A stretch of 64,000 nt of DNA, taken from the NCBI RefSeq assembly GCF_000321225.1, contig NW_004450582.1, positions 2,520,737 through 2,584,736 on the forward strand, read 5' to 3'. Below, in pieces: positions 1 to 10,230 of this stretch. The first letter of the stretch is position 1, and every line of letters starts with the position of its first letter. This stretch comes from Odobenus rosmarus divergens (taxonomy: Eukaryota; Chordata; Mammalia; Carnivora; Odobenidae). A program made the position numbers and the translations under genes. The notes below the pieces were generated by a model, which worked only from the letters and a program-made list of their open reading frames with translations, was not told where the DNA came from and made no database searches.

Positions 1-389
1 TACTTTTAGGCCAGGGAATCTTTGTAATTCCTGCCCAGCAAAATTTGATAACTTCTATAGACCAGTACCAGTAGGGTGTTGTGTGAAAGTTTCCCATCTT
101 TTCCTTATCCAATTGGAATTTTAATTAAGGTTACCCTATACCTGTTTCACCATTATATATTGAGCTTGAGTGGGGGAGCAGGGCAAATAACTTTCAGTTT
201 ATGGATTTCTGGGCTGTGAGCAGCTACTCCTGCCATGATGGAGATGACTGAATGCCATCCAGAGTTTCTGGACTTTGAGCTTAATGCAGTGACCAGATGG
301 CATTTTGGTGCTATGTCTCAAAGGGACAGAGTCTCTATGTGGAAAGAAGGAAAAGGTTGATGAGTGGATTGTGGCAAAAACAGCTATTT
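1..389. other. Unassigned non-coding sequence
   Basis: AT-moderate sequence without a convincing open frame, splice-bounded exon, or repeat that I recognise. Confidence 0.5.
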
Positions 390-770
390 GTCCCCTGATA
401 TTTATTTTCTCCCTCTCTCAAGTTTTAGCTAGATATGAGTTCCTGAAATAAAGGTCATATTTCCCAGTATCCCTTGCAGCTGTGTGACTTTTCCAGGAAG
501 TGCTTTAAAAAAACATTTTACTTTTTTCTCCTTCCTTCTGACTGGAATGAGGTCATGGATTTTGGAGTTTCATTACCCCTCTTAGACTGTGGAGTAAAGT
601 TGCCTGCTATGGATAGCAGTGCAAAAAGATCTTAAAGAGCTAGATCCTTGTCACTGTGGAATGACCACCTTCTAGGCTTCTGTTACATGAGACAGAAATA
701 AACTCTACTTTTAAAGCCACTGTTATTTGGGGTATGCTAGATTGTTCTGTTGTCAGTTTGGCTTATCTGG
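390..770 (+). repeat. Ancient interspersed repeat, family unnamed
   Basis: The segment runs from a 'cccagtatcccttgcagctg'-type start through a region ending in an AATAAA-like signal followed by 'ccactgttatttggggt'. This layout is typical of a widespread old mammalian repeat whose 3' part reads 'aataaac...aagccactgagatttggggt'. A similar piece may lie near 47.46-47.54 kb. I cannot assign a family name with confidence. Confidence 0.4.
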
Positions 771-1337
771 GAAGTATATGTTTCCCAGAGTCCCTTTCCC
801 TGTATGAGTCCAGGTTTGAATTCACCACAAGAAGAATTTGCTCAAGATTTAGAGGCAGAAGTGAAATAGTAGCCATGTCTCTCTGAAGGTGTTCATCATC
901 CCATGTGGTGATGAGCCAATGTCAAGGTGCTCAGTGGGTCCAACTTGTTCACTCTCCTCTGTTCTACACCAGGCTCTTCTTTCTAACTTCTAGGCTGGGC
1001 AATCAATATCAGCTGCAGGCCCACCACAGACACTTAGCAATAGACACATAGAGGTTGTATCTACAGAGAGGTAGAACTTCCCACAGAGTGCTCAGTGAGG
1101 ACTCCCTTCCCAATCCCACTTTGGCTGATAGAGGTGCTTGGCTTCTCAGATCTCCTTGCAAGCTTCAACTTGCCCAGTGACCCCAGGGCTTTGGGGGGAT
1201 TGCTTGGTGACTATTCCTCCAACTTCCCCTTCTAGGTCTTTGCTTCCTCAGTTCCTCCCAAAGTGTGTAAGCTCTAATTCCTGTAATAAGTCCCTTTCCT
1301 AATAACACACTGATATATTAGGTTTTAAGACATATGT
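771..1337. other. Unassigned non-coding sequence
   Basis: No coding frame, RNA gene or recognisable repeat seen between the old repeat and the first CAN-SINE. Confidence 0.5.
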
Positions 1338-1349
1338 AGACAACTTTTA

Positions 1350-1548
1350 GGGGTGCCTTGGTGGCTCAGCAGTTAAGCGTCTGACTCTTGGTTTTGGCTC
1401 AGGTTGTGATCTCGAGGTTGTGGGATCGAGCCCCACATCGGGCTCTGTGCTCAGTGTGGAGTCTGCTTCCGATTCTCTCTCCCTTTCCCTCTCATTCACT
1501 CTCTCTCGCTCAAATAAATAAATAAAATCTTTAAAAAAATACATATAA
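1350..1548 (+). mobile_element. CAN-SINE, full length
   Basis: tRNA-derived head (GGGGTGCCTTGGTGGCTCAG), CT-rich middle and an AAATAAATAAATAAAATCTTT tail-type end. It is flanked by the 12-bp target-site duplication AGACAACTTTTA at 1338-1349 and 1549-1560, so both ends of the insertion are fixed. The 65-residue antisense open frame across it is a repeat by-product. Confidence 0.96.
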
Positions 1549-1599
1549 AGACAACTTTTATCCCAAGGGAGTCTTGTTCATGAACTTGTTAAATCTTCT

Positions 1600-1775
1600 T
1601 AAGAAACTTAGGAAGGTAGCACTGTTATTATCTCTATTTTATAGATGTGGAAATGAGTTTGGAGAAGTTAAATAACATTTTCATTATCATGCAGCAAGTA
1701 AGTGATAAAGCTAAGTTTGTAACCTGGTCTACCAGCTAGAGCCCAGGAGCTTAACCACTATACTTTAATACACAT
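1600..1775 (-). repeat. MIR SINE fragment
   Basis: The pattern 'atagatgtggaaatgag...gttaaataac...caagtaagtgataaagc' followed by 'gagcccaggagcttaacca' is the reverse complement of the MIR core and tRNA-like head (normally 'gaggaaactgag...taagtaacttgcc...agctagtaagtggcagagc'). It is diverged, as expected for this old family. Confidence 0.7.
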
Positions 1776-2225
1776 ACACCTACTATCCAAGAGTTCTACT
1801 CTGATTCTTATCCCTTCTGGCTTTAGGGTTTTTATGTTGAAAGTTGTCATGCTACCTGACCAGACACATGAGCAACAAGCAATAAAGATTGCCAATATGT
1901 CATCAGAGTTTAGTAAATACCTTGGGAAAGTATCAGTTTTATTGAAAGTCTATTTGTTTATTTACACTGCAGTTCCCCAGAAAAACAAAATTCCTGATTA
2001 AGTAGAGTTCCATTTCACACAAGGGCTAGGATCCATTTTTTGGTTTTGTCTAATATTCAAAAGCTGAGGAAAGATTAATGCCATACCTACGACATATGGC
2101 CTACTGAAGCAGAAACCTTAGGTTAATTTGACACAATCAATTCTTATATGTGGGTATGTGTGTGTGTAGCTAAAGAGGCATTAATTCTCAAAATGTTTAT
2201 AAAATCATCCTGAATTCAAGAGTTT
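1776..2225. other. Unassigned non-coding sequence
   Basis: AT-rich unique-looking sequence with a short GT run near 2155-2166. Nothing coding seen. Confidence 0.5.
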
Positions 2226-2240
2226 CAAAACAACTCTTTA

Positions 2241-2445
2241 GTTTTTTTTAATATATATTTTATTTATTTATTTATTTGACAGAGAGATACATAGCGAGAG
2301 AGGGAACACAAGTGGGGGAGAGGGAGAGGGAGAAGCAGGCTTCCCGCTGAGCACGGAGTCCAATGCGGGGCTCGATCCCAGAACCCTGGGATCATGATTT
2401 GAGCCGAAGGCAGATGCTTAACGATTGAACCACCCAGGCGCCCCT
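2241..2445 (-). mobile_element. CAN-SINE, minus strand
   Basis: T-run and ATTTATTTATTTGACAGAGA at the left, GCCACCCAGGCGCCCC-type head at the right ('accacccaggcgcccc'). Target-site duplication CAAAACAACTCTTTA at 2226-2240 and 2446-2460. It is the first of three adjacent insertions. Confidence 0.96.
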
Positions 2446-2478
2446 CAAAACAACTCTTTAAAGAAGAAGACACATTTG

Positions 2479-2673
2479 TGGGGCACCTCGGTGGCGCAGT
2501 TGGCTAAGCGTCTGACTCTTGGTGGTGATCTCAGGGTCATGAGATCGAGCCCCACACTGGGCTCCACACTCAGTGCAGAGTCTGTTTCAGATTCTCTCTC
2601 CCTCTCCCTCTGCCCCTCCCACTCATGCTCTCTCTCTCAAATAAATAAATAAATCTTTTAAAATAAATAAATA
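2479..2673 (+). mobile_element. CAN-SINE, plus strand, with a second SINE in its tail
   Basis: Head 'ggggcacctcggtggcgcag', CT-rich body and an AAATAAATAAAT tail. The left copy of the duplication AGAAGACACATTTG is at 2465-2478. The matching right copy is not at the end of this element but at 2881-2894, beyond the next SINE, so the neighbour inserted into this element's A/T-rich tail. Confidence 0.93.
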
Positions 2674-2880
2674 GGGATGCCTGGGTGGCTCAGTTGGTTA
2701 AGCTTCTGCCTTTGGCTCAGGTCATGATCCCAGGGTCCTGGGATCGAGTCCTGCATCAGGCTCCTTCTTCAGAGAGGGGTCTGCTTCTCCCTCTGCCTGC
2801 CACTCCCCCTGCTTGTGCTCTCTCTCTCTCTGACAAATAAATAGGTAAAATCTTCAAAAAAAAAAAAAAGAAAGAAAGAA
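2674..2880 (+). mobile_element. CAN-SINE inserted in the tail of the preceding SINE
   Basis: Head 'gggatgcctgggtggctcag', body with 'tgatcccagggtcctgggat', tail of A's grading into an (AAAG)n microsatellite at about 2865-2885. It lies inside the duplication pair AGAAGACACATTTG (2465-2478 / 2881-2894) that belongs to the outer SINE. Confidence 0.94.
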
Positions 2881-2899
2881 AGAAGACACATTTGCATAC

Positions 2900-3350
2900 A
2901 TTATGGCCTTTTGTCTCAACATTTTAGTGTGTATTTCCTAGGAACAAGGTTATACTCTTATATAACCTCTGTACAGTTACCCAATTCAAAAATGCAATAT
3001 TGATACTTTATTTTATGAATCATACTCTGATTTTATCCCAGTAATTCCTTTATTGTACTTTTTTTCTTCAAGGGCAGGGTCCAGGATCACATGTCGCATT
3101 TGGTTATCATGTTTCTTTAGTCTCTTTCAATCTGGAAAAATTTGTTAGTCTTTCTTTGCTTTTCATAACACTGACATTTTTGAATAATCCATTCTATTTT
3201 ATAGAATGTTCCTCAATTTGGATTTGTCTGATGTTTCCTCATGATTTGATTCAGGTTATGCCTTCCTGACTAAAAAATAACAAAAGTGATGAGCCCTTCT
3301 CAGGATATCAGATCTGGTGGAAACACTATCTAATACTTGTCTGATTTTTT
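2900..3350. repeat. Ancient LINE-type repeat fragment
   Basis: Phrases such as 'gtccaggatcacatgtcgca', 'ttagtctctttcaatctgga' and 'gatttgtctgatgtttcctc' in this order belong to an old mammalian LINE-1-associated 3' sequence that I recognise by its wording. Orientation and subfamily are uncertain. Confidence 0.5.
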
Positions 3351-3469
3351 TTTCCCTTTTAAAAAATACATTTTAATCACTAAAGTTACATATTTTAAAA
3401 ACCAAGTTTTTTCTTAAATTTATATGCTTTACTTACAAATACCAGGTTTGAATTTAAGTCTAGTGAATT

Positions 3470-3645
3470 TCTGTGATCCATTTTTATATTTGAAGTATAG
3501 TTGACATACAGTATTATATTAGTTTCAGGTGTACAACACAGTGATTTAGCAATTATATACATTAGACAATGTTCACCACGGTAAGTGTAGTTACCATCTG
3601 TCACCAAACAAAGTTATTACAATATTATACTTGGTTTTGTTTTTG
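3470..3645 (-). mobile_element. LINE-1 3'-region fragment
   Basis: Reverse complement of the carnivore LINE-1 3' region: 'gaagtatagttgacatacag', 'tagtttcaggtgtacaacac', 'tagttaccatctgtcacc'. The plus-strand counterpart of the same block appears at about 9200-9330 in the LINE-1 copy there, an internal cross-check of the family. Confidence 0.8.
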
Positions 3646-3950
3646 TTATTTTCCATTGTGGCACATATAAATCCCCCCCCCAACCCCAAACCCAGCTACA
3701 ATCATTCTGAAAGAACAAAATAACAGGTCAGACCCTGATACTGGGGTATACATAAAAAACAAGGCCAGACCTCTGGCACATTTGGGGGATTTACAGGAAA
3801 GGAAGAAGGAAGGTCGGCAACATGGAAAGTTGCTATAAAGTACTTTTGAATTCTCTTAGATCTCAGTACTTTGTAGGGAGCAGTCCTCATTTTCTTGTCC
3901 AATGTGGAAGAAACTGTCAGTTCTGTGCTCACAGCCCTACAATACTTACT
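3646..3950. other. Unassigned non-coding sequence
   Basis: Contains a C-run near 3674-3682; otherwise no feature recognised. Confidence 0.45.
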
Positions 3951-3954
3951 GTTT

Positions 3955-4344
3955 CAATACATGCAGACAGTTGTCCTAATGCTAGCAGATGACTCTGCCT
4001 GAGGGTTTTCTCTCAGCCCAGGCACAGGGTAGGTTCTAAGTGCTGGGGAGTTAATAACCCTGGGAGCAACCCTCAGCTAATGACTGATAAGAATTAGAGG
4101 GTAACCACCCCAGCTTCCTCTCTCCTGGGTGGGACAACTCCCAGAGACTCCCAGCAAGACTGAGCCTCAATTGCCCCAGTGCAATTGCTAATTAATGTAA
4201 CTGGTCTAGGCTTCCTCCCTCCCTCCCTCATCTTACTTCCCCTTTCCCCTGCCAATGCTTCCTAGGATCACCTTTCAAACTACTTGGATTGAAATCTTTT
4301 AGTTAGGGTCTGATTCTAAAGAATTTACCCTAAACTCAGTTACA
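3955..4344 (+). mobile_element. Old ERVL-type LTR (tentative)
   Basis: The block 'ccctgccaatgcttcctagg' followed by 'ggatcacctttcaaactact' and a terminal 'gaaatcttttagttagggtc' resembles the polyadenylation and U5 end of a class III LTR, which normally continues 'aaataaactacttgcac...gtcttagggtctgctt'. The left boundary is a guess. No target-site duplication was found. Confidence 0.4.
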
Positions 4345-4730
4345 GGGCTGTCCCAAAATAATTGGCTAAAATTCCCCATTTTATCAAGCTTGAAATTCTA
4401 CCCCTTAGAGATGCATATGGGGCATCAGGTATTAACTTGGGAAACTCAAATGCCCCTTGCAGGATTAAAAAGTAGCTATCATTTTTTGTTTCATATTTTA
4501 GGGGAAATTAGTTGGTTATATTGCTTTCCTTTTATTAATATTCAACCTGGCCTTAGTATTAGCTCAGAAGAATCATTAACCATCGTGAAGTAAATAAATT
4601 CCTACAGCCTTAAACTGGAGCAGGCTAAATAGAGTTGTCTATGTCAGAAGGAGTACAATCTCAACTTTACATCTGCAATTTGGCATTGAGAGACTGAATA
4701 TACAAATGGACCATGGCCAGACCATATATA
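4345..4730. other. Unassigned non-coding sequence
   Basis: A 67-codon open frame at 4390-4593 has no recognisable domain. I see no other feature. Confidence 0.45.
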
Positions 4731-5261
4731 AAAATAGAATTCTGACCCATGGAGGGGATCAGAACATGCCACTGAAAATATGCCATTTTGGCATATTGAT
4801 AAATTTGAACTGAAGGCAACTGAGAAACAGCAGATGCAGGAAGGACTCTCTGACCTCCTCTTTCTTCCTAAAAGCAGGTCATAAATTTCCCATGAGAAAG
4901 GTGACCTCCTGGTACCAGGAAGAAAAGAACATTCTTATCAACAGAGACAGCAAGTTGACTCCAAGATGAGTCTGCTCAAACAAACCTTGCTAAAATAACC
5001 CTTATCTTCCATTAGTTTCCCCCATATATTTTGTAGTCACTTTCCCACAATTTACTGCCCAAAGAAGCCCAAACCCCTTTCCTTTGTCTAGTCATTTCAT
5101 CACAATGTATAGTTCTTGGTTAAAATGGTAGATTAGCCTTAAAGTCTAACCACTTCTTTGGGGTTTTCACTTCTTTTCTTTGAAGCTCTCCCTCCCACCC
5201 CTGCCATGTAAAAACATAACATTAAATAAGATTTACATGCTTTTCTTCTCTCTATCTCTCT

Positions 5262-5460
5262 TTTTTTTTAAGATTTTTTTTTTAATTTATTTATTTGACA
5301 GAGAGAGAGAAAGAGCACAAACAGGCGGAGCAGCAGAGGGAGGGGGAGAAGCAGGCTCTCCGCTGAGCAAGGAGCCCAATTGGGGGCTCGATCCCAGACC
5401 CTGGGATCGTGACCTGAGCCGAAGGAAGCCCCTTAACTGACTGAGCCACTAGGGCACCCC
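5262..5460 (-). mobile_element. CAN-SINE within an LTR
   Basis: T-run, ATTTATTTATTTGACAGAGA-type left end, 'gctcgatcccagaccctggg' in the middle and 'gagccactagggcacccc' head at the right. It lies in a CT microsatellite, so a target-site duplication cannot be separated from the simple repeat. Confidence 0.92.
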
Positions 5461-5475
5461 ACTCTCTCTCTCTCT

Positions 5476-5582
5476 CTTTTTAAAGTTTATTCATTTAGGT
5501 AATCTCTACACCTAATATGGGGCTCAAACTCACAACCCTGACATGAAGAGTCGAATGCTCTTCCAACTGAGCCAGGTGCCCC
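5476..5582 (-). mobile_element. Short, older tRNA-derived SINE
   Basis: A ~105-bp form without the long CT body: 'gtaatctctacacctaatat', 'ggggctcaaactcacaaccc', ending 'aactgagccaggtgcccct'. The same short type recurs near 7740, 7881 and 53432, suggesting an older CAN-SINE subfamily. Confidence 0.85.
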
Positions 5583-5670
5583 TGTTTTCCTTCCCTTAAT
5601 CAGCCTTTTATCAACTTAATTCTCACTAAACCTAAGAGGGTAGGGAAAAGTTTTTCCTCCCCTATAAACA

Positions 5671-6147
5671 CAATCTGAAACAACCTACGGGGGAAACCAA
5701 TCTAGTATTCACAATAACCAGCACAGAAAGCCAGTATGCCATAAGTCAAACTGCTATCCTCTAGTGATAGTCCAGGAAACCGAACAGTAACCCCTGTGAC
5801 AACCACCCCCTATGGCCAAGACTTGATTACTAACTTCCCACTTCCACCTTAAGACCAACCAGAGAAAGCAATATTTGCACCCCTAACCAATCACATAAGA
5901 TACCCCACTTCAAGTTAGCCCACCTACACTTTCCCTATGCAACACCCTTTATTCAGGGCATTTTTGAAGGTTTACCTTTTTCCATTATGAAGCTTTCCCA
6001 ATCCTCTGCATGCCTTTGAGTCTCTGCCAAAATATAAGTGATGGTAGCTGACTTCCCTGCCATTGCAAACTCTGAATAAATAGCTTCCGCTTGTTCTCAT
6101 TTGGATAGTCTTTGTTTATTTCCACAGTGTCCGTCCTTGTAACTTTC
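5671..6147 (+). mobile_element. Probable class I ERV LTR with a degraded primer-binding-like site
   Basis: A TG start (TGAAACAACCTACGG), 'ccaatcacataagatacccc' upstream, and an AATAAA signal at about 6074-6080 followed by 'tagcttccgcttgttctcat' give a U3-R-U5 layout. About 70 bases after the signal comes TGGGGGCTAGT, close to a tRNA-Pro primer-binding site, at about 6150. Nothing resembling gag or pol is recognised downstream. The call rests on layout, not a database match. Confidence 0.5.
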
Positions 6148-7639
6148 TACTGGGGGCTAGTATTTGAAATTATACCTTATTCTCTCTATCTAGACTGTGC
6201 TAATATGAATGGCATGCGGTTACAGAGTTCCAAATATAATGATGCTTTTCATCCCTGGATAAGACTGTATTTTAATCTCAGCGAGACAGAAACTTTAGGA
6301 TACCGAAAGAAAAAAGCCATAGGATTTCACTTGTCCTTTTCCCGCTATCAAATTCACTCACAAACACAATATTTAGATATTACCAGTACAGTTTTTGTCT
6401 CTTATTCTTTGCCCAAAGATGGAAATCTTCAATTATCTGAATTTTCTTAGTCCCCTAATGTAGTCCTGTACCCTCAGCGTCTGCGTCTGAGAGCTGAAGA
6501 TTCTTGAGTGGCTATTGACAGTTTTACTATTGAGTATCTTCAGAAAACCTTCCAAGGGAGGTAAGGGAGTGTCTCTACCTTGTTAGGGTCCTTGCGATGT
6601 AACTGTCTTACAGCATCCCAGGCTGGTAATTTACTTAACTTGTTTTCAACTGTCATTCTCACACTTACGTGCTCTGCTCTACCTTGTAAGGTGTTTAGAT
6701 TCCATAATCTACATTTACAGCTAGTTTGGGGCCAGATTCTCCCAATGGAAATTAAAAGACAAGAGGAGGGGAGATGTGACTCTCTTTTTACAGTTTCCAG
6801 TAGCAGTTGAAACAACAAAGACTATAGAAGGATGATGACAGAAAGGAGATGGCAGAGGCCACAATAGTAGCCTTGTTTGGGCCAGGGAAGCTACAGTGAC
6901 TCCAACAGCAGGCCAGACTTGCAGGCTCCTGGGCTGCAGCGCGGGGAGCGGGGCTCCAGTGACAGAAGCCTTTGTTGCGCACACTCTTGCCTTCTGCTTA
7001 ATGATTTTGCTCCCTCAACCTAGGAATGGGTGTCATTATTACTCATCAAGTAACCTTCCCTTCGTGGCCAGACTTCCCAACAGGCTTAACCAATTCCTTT
7101 ATTTAAATCTCTTCTAGTTGAAATGACTAGAGTGGTTTTTGTTTTCTAATTGCATACTGAATGATACAGATCCTCAGTGGTGACATCCAATTAGAATTCC
7201 ACCCATCCTGAAATCTCAGTGCATCTCTCTTGTATTCTATTTGGAGAATAAAGGGACAAGATTCTGTTTTATCTCTTTGGGAAGATATTTGTCTTAGAGA
7301 AAGAACCTTAAGCAGTGGATTTGCGTAGATTATTCATTCTCTCTCAGTTGCAGATATGCAAATATATTCCAAGAAAGGACTCTGTGACCTTGAGCTACTT
7401 AAGAACAGTCATATTTTAGTATTCTTTGTTTATAAATTTTAAAGATACAAATAAGTAACCTATAGTAAATATTTTTAAAATCATTTAATGGCCAGGGCTA
7501 ACCCCATGTGGAGATCTTCCAGAATATCTCCCATGTTATAGGTTTTTCCCAAGCAGCAGTGTGAGGTATGTCTTGTGAAGGTAAATTAATGTACCTGTCA
7601 TTTTTAAACACAAGTTTCCCTCTGTATAAAGCCCAGTTA
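6148..7639. other. Unassigned sequence, possibly degraded ERV interior at its left end
   Basis: Contains a 112-codon open frame at 6112-6450 and shorter overlapping frames near 6.5-7.1 kb on both strands. None shows a recognisable domain. No SINE lies in this 1.5 kb. No exon structure is evident. Confidence 0.4.
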
Positions 7640-7745
7640 TGCACTGGTGTGGAAGCACTGGTTGTTTTTTTGTTGTTGTCGTTGTTGTGTTTGTTGGTGG
7701 GGTTTTTGTTTTGTTTTGTTTTATTTTTATAATTTTGTTGTTGTT
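7640..7745. repeat. GT/T-rich low-complexity tract
   Basis: Interrupted (GTT)n and (GTTTT)n-type sequence leading directly into a minus-strand SINE. It is probably the expanded tail of that SINE. Confidence 0.75.
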
Positions 7746-7838
7746 GTTAAGTAAACTCTATGCCCAACGTGGGACTCTAACTCATGACCGGGAGATCAAG
7801 AGTCACATGCTCCATGGACTCAACCAGCCAGGCGCCCC
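7740..7838 (-). mobile_element. Short, older tRNA-derived SINE
   Basis: 'gtaaactctatgcccaacgt', 'gggactctaactcatgaccg' and the head 'aaccagccaggcgccccgg'. Same short subfamily as the 5476 copy. Confidence 0.85.
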
Positions 7839-7880
7839 GGTGTCATTTAGTTTGTTTTGTTTGTTTGTTTGGTTTGTTTG

Positions 7881-8004
7881 GTTTTTTCAGTAGGCACCAT
7901 GCCTAGCATGGAGCCATCGCGGGGCTTGAACTCATGACCATGAGATCTAGACTGAGCTGAGATCAAGAGTTGGGCACTTAACTGCCGGAGCCACCTAGGC
8001 TCCC
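7881..8004 (-). mobile_element. Short tRNA-derived SINE
   Basis: 'gtaggcaccatgcctagcat' and 'gaactcatgaccatgagatc' followed by the 'gagccacctaggctcccct' head. It is more diverged than the long CAN-SINEs and preceded by (GTTT)n. Confidence 0.82.
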
Positions 8005-8714
8005 CTATTTGTTTTTTAAATCCTTCCTTGGCAATAAGTAAAGAACAACCGCCCCAAGCCCATGAGTCTCTTCTTATCCTTGCAGCCCTGGAACCTTATC
8101 CTGGCCACTTCCCTGGAACCTTTCAGACCTTCCTAAGGTCAAGCAACTAAACGGTCAATGAACCTGCTTCAGAATTGTGACCAGTGTTCTTTCTCATTGG
8201 TTTATGTCCATACCAGTCACTACTGGACCTAGCTCCAGCACCCATTGTCTAGGCCATTTTTCCTCCAGGGACCCCAGGCTTGTTGAGAGTTGGATCAGAA
8301 GCCCAGAGGGGAAGACAGGGCCTCTCATGAGGTGCTGGCACTCCAGCATCAAAGACCTAGGGTCCACCTAAGGGACCCCTGCTGTTGGTCCCACTGAGTG
8401 ACCCTCACATGACTGCTTATGGGAGCTGCAGTCTCTGTAGAATTTTGACTCTGAGCAAAACAAGGAGAGAAAAATGCCATTGGGCAGGTCATAGTAGAGG
8501 TAAATGCAGTGATGGAGAGAGAGAGCTCTGTACTCTCTGCTGGCGTTGCAGACACTCCCAAAACAGAAGGGAGGTTGTAGGAAAATGCAAGGCTTTGTGG
8601 GGGTGGGGGGGGCAATTTGGAGTCAAGGATTACCTGAGGTAAAGGTACCACTCTTCAATATTCCTGTTGAATCTCACCTCCATTTAATGTGATGAATTCA
8701 TTAAAACTCACTGA
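8005..8714. other. Unassigned non-coding sequence
   Basis: Two overlapping frames of 85 and 100 codons lie on opposite strands near 8.35-8.65 kb. Neither has a recognisable domain, and mutual overlap argues against coding. A G-run is at 8603-8610. Confidence 0.45.
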
Positions 8715-9355
8715 GAGTATTTATCTGAAGAAAATGAAAGCACTTTGAAAAGATGTATGCACCTCTATGTTCCATTGGAGCATTATTAAAATAGTCAAGA
8801 TATGGACTTGACTTGACAACCTAAGTGTCCACTGACAGATGAATGGATAAAGAAGATGTGGTGTATATATACAATTGAATATTACTCAGCCATAAAAAGA
8901 ATGAAATCTTGCCATTCGTGACAACATGGATGGTCCTAGAGGGAATTATCTTAAGTGCAAGAAGTCGGAGAAAGACAAATACAATGTGATTTCATGTATA
9001 TGTGGAATCTCAAAGACAAAACAAAGAAACATACACACACACACACACAAATCAAACAGAAACTGACTCATAGATACAGAGAATAATCTGGCGATTAACA
9101 GAGGGGAGGGGAGTAGGAGGATGGACAAAAGAGAGGAAGGGGATTAAAAGGTACAAACTTCCAGTTATAAAACAAGGCATGCGGATACAGCATAGGGAAT
9201 ATAGTAATAATTTGTAACAACTTTGTATAGTGACAGATGGTAGCTAGATTTATTGTTGTGATCACTTCCTAATGTATACAAATGTTGAATCACTATGTTG
9301 TACACCTGAAACTAATACAGTACTTAGCATGTCAACTGCACTTCAAAAGAAAAAT
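8715..9355 (+). mobile_element. LINE-1, 3' end (ORF2 C-terminus and 3' UTR)
   Basis: 'gtatttatctgaagaaaatg', 'gatgaatggataaagaagat', 'atattactcagccataaaaa' and 'gacaacatggatggtcctag' are the ORF2 C-terminal block of mammalian LINE-1. The 3' UTR wording ends with 'tgttgtacacctgaaactaa'. The frame is broken throughout. A (CA)n run at about 9033-9050 lies inside. The element is 5'-truncated and inactive. Confidence 0.93.
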
Positions 9356-9439
9356 ACACTGAATTCCCATTGATCAAGGATATTAACATTTATTTTAGTA
9401 ATAAAAATACTAATAGTTAGCATTTTCTCTATGTCAGGT

Positions 9440-9600
9440 TTTACTTTAAAAGTTTATTACTAATTTAAGACATCATCATCAACCATATTTGACAAATGAG
9501 AAAACTGAGCTCAATACAGAAAATTATTTAAAATTTATCTGGCAAGCCAGTATTTGAACCCAGGCAACCTGGCACATGAGCACATATTAATTGCCATCTA
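9440..9600 (-). repeat. MIR SINE fragment
   Basis: 'acaaatgagaaaactgagct' followed by 'ccagtatttgaacccaggca' is the reverse complement of the MIR core. Confidence 0.8.
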
Positions 9601-9637
9601 TCATCTGACCTGAAGGATGATCTTTGTCTTATTTTTA

Positions 9638-9822
9638 TTTTTTTTTAAAGATTTTTTATTTTATTTATTTGAGAGCGAGAGCATGAGAGAGAGGAGGGTC
9701 AGAGGGAGGAGCAGACTCCCTGCCGAGCAGGGAACCCGATATGGGACTCGATCCCGGGACTCCAGGATCATGACCTGAGCCCAAGGCAGTAACTTAAACG
9801 ACTGAGCCACTCAGGTGCCCCT
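9638..9822 (-). mobile_element. CAN-SINE, minus strand
   Basis: T-run then AAAGATTTTTTATTTTATTT at the left and 'gagccactcaggtgcccc' head at the right. 17-bp target-site duplication TCTTTGTCTTATTTTTA at 9621-9637 and 9823-9839. Confidence 0.97.
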
Positions 9823-10024
9823 TCTTTGTCTTATTTTTAAATGGCATTTTCTATTTGATTGTTAATATATAGAGATCATATAAAAATCTAATTATTATTA
9901 AAAATTTTTTACTAGAAAAATTTTGCATGGAAACTGAGAAATCAGTACCATGAGTAACACTGCTGGAGTTAAGACAAACTGAAAACTTATCTAGATTACA
10001 AGCCACTTAATATGACTATCAATT

Positions 10025-10214
10025 TGGGCGCCTGGGTGGCTCAGTTGGTTAAGCAACTGCCTTCGGCTCAGGTCATGATCCTGGAGTCCTGGGATCAAGT
10101 CCCACATCGGGCTCCCTGCTCAGCAGGGAGTCTGCTTCTCCCTCTGACCCTCTTCCCTCTCGTGCTCTGTCTCTCATTCTCTCTCTCAAATAAATAAATA
10201 AAATCTTTAAAAAA
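10025..10214 (+). mobile_element. CAN-SINE, plus strand, low divergence
   Basis: Head GGGCGCCTGGGTGGCTCAGT, body with CCCTCTGACCCTCTTCCCTC and a clean tail. 16-bp target-site duplication AATATGACTATCAATT at 10009-10024 and 10215-10230. It belongs to the same young-looking type as the copy at 34.1 kb. Confidence 0.97.
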
Positions 10215-10230
10215 AATATGACTATCAATT

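Larger units (their letters stand above)
4731..5664 (+). mobile_element. Old ERV LTR split by two SINEs
   Basis: Left part (to about 5255) has 'gagaaacagcagatgcagga', 'aaaggtgacctcctggtacc' and 'cccacaatttactgcccaaa'. The right part resumes near 5585 with 'ttaatcagccttttatcaac' and ends in 'taagagggtagggaaaag'. The wording and order are those of a solo ERV LTR common in carnivores and other mammals. Two CAN-SINEs sit inside near the polyadenylation region. Exact subfamily and outer ends are not certain. Confidence 0.6.

Noticed and set aside
5180..5440. 86-codon frame spanning a T-run
   Set aside because: Mostly SINE tail and head sequence in an LTR; not coding.
6112..6450. 112-codon frame after an LTR-like segment
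   Set aside because: No recognisable domain, no supporting frame conservation, and it starts within the LTR-like segment.
10012..10197. Repeated small open frames with GAWVAQLVKRLPSAQVMI-like wording across the window
   Set aside because: These are translations of the CAN-SINE head and appear wherever the repeat lies, on either strand.
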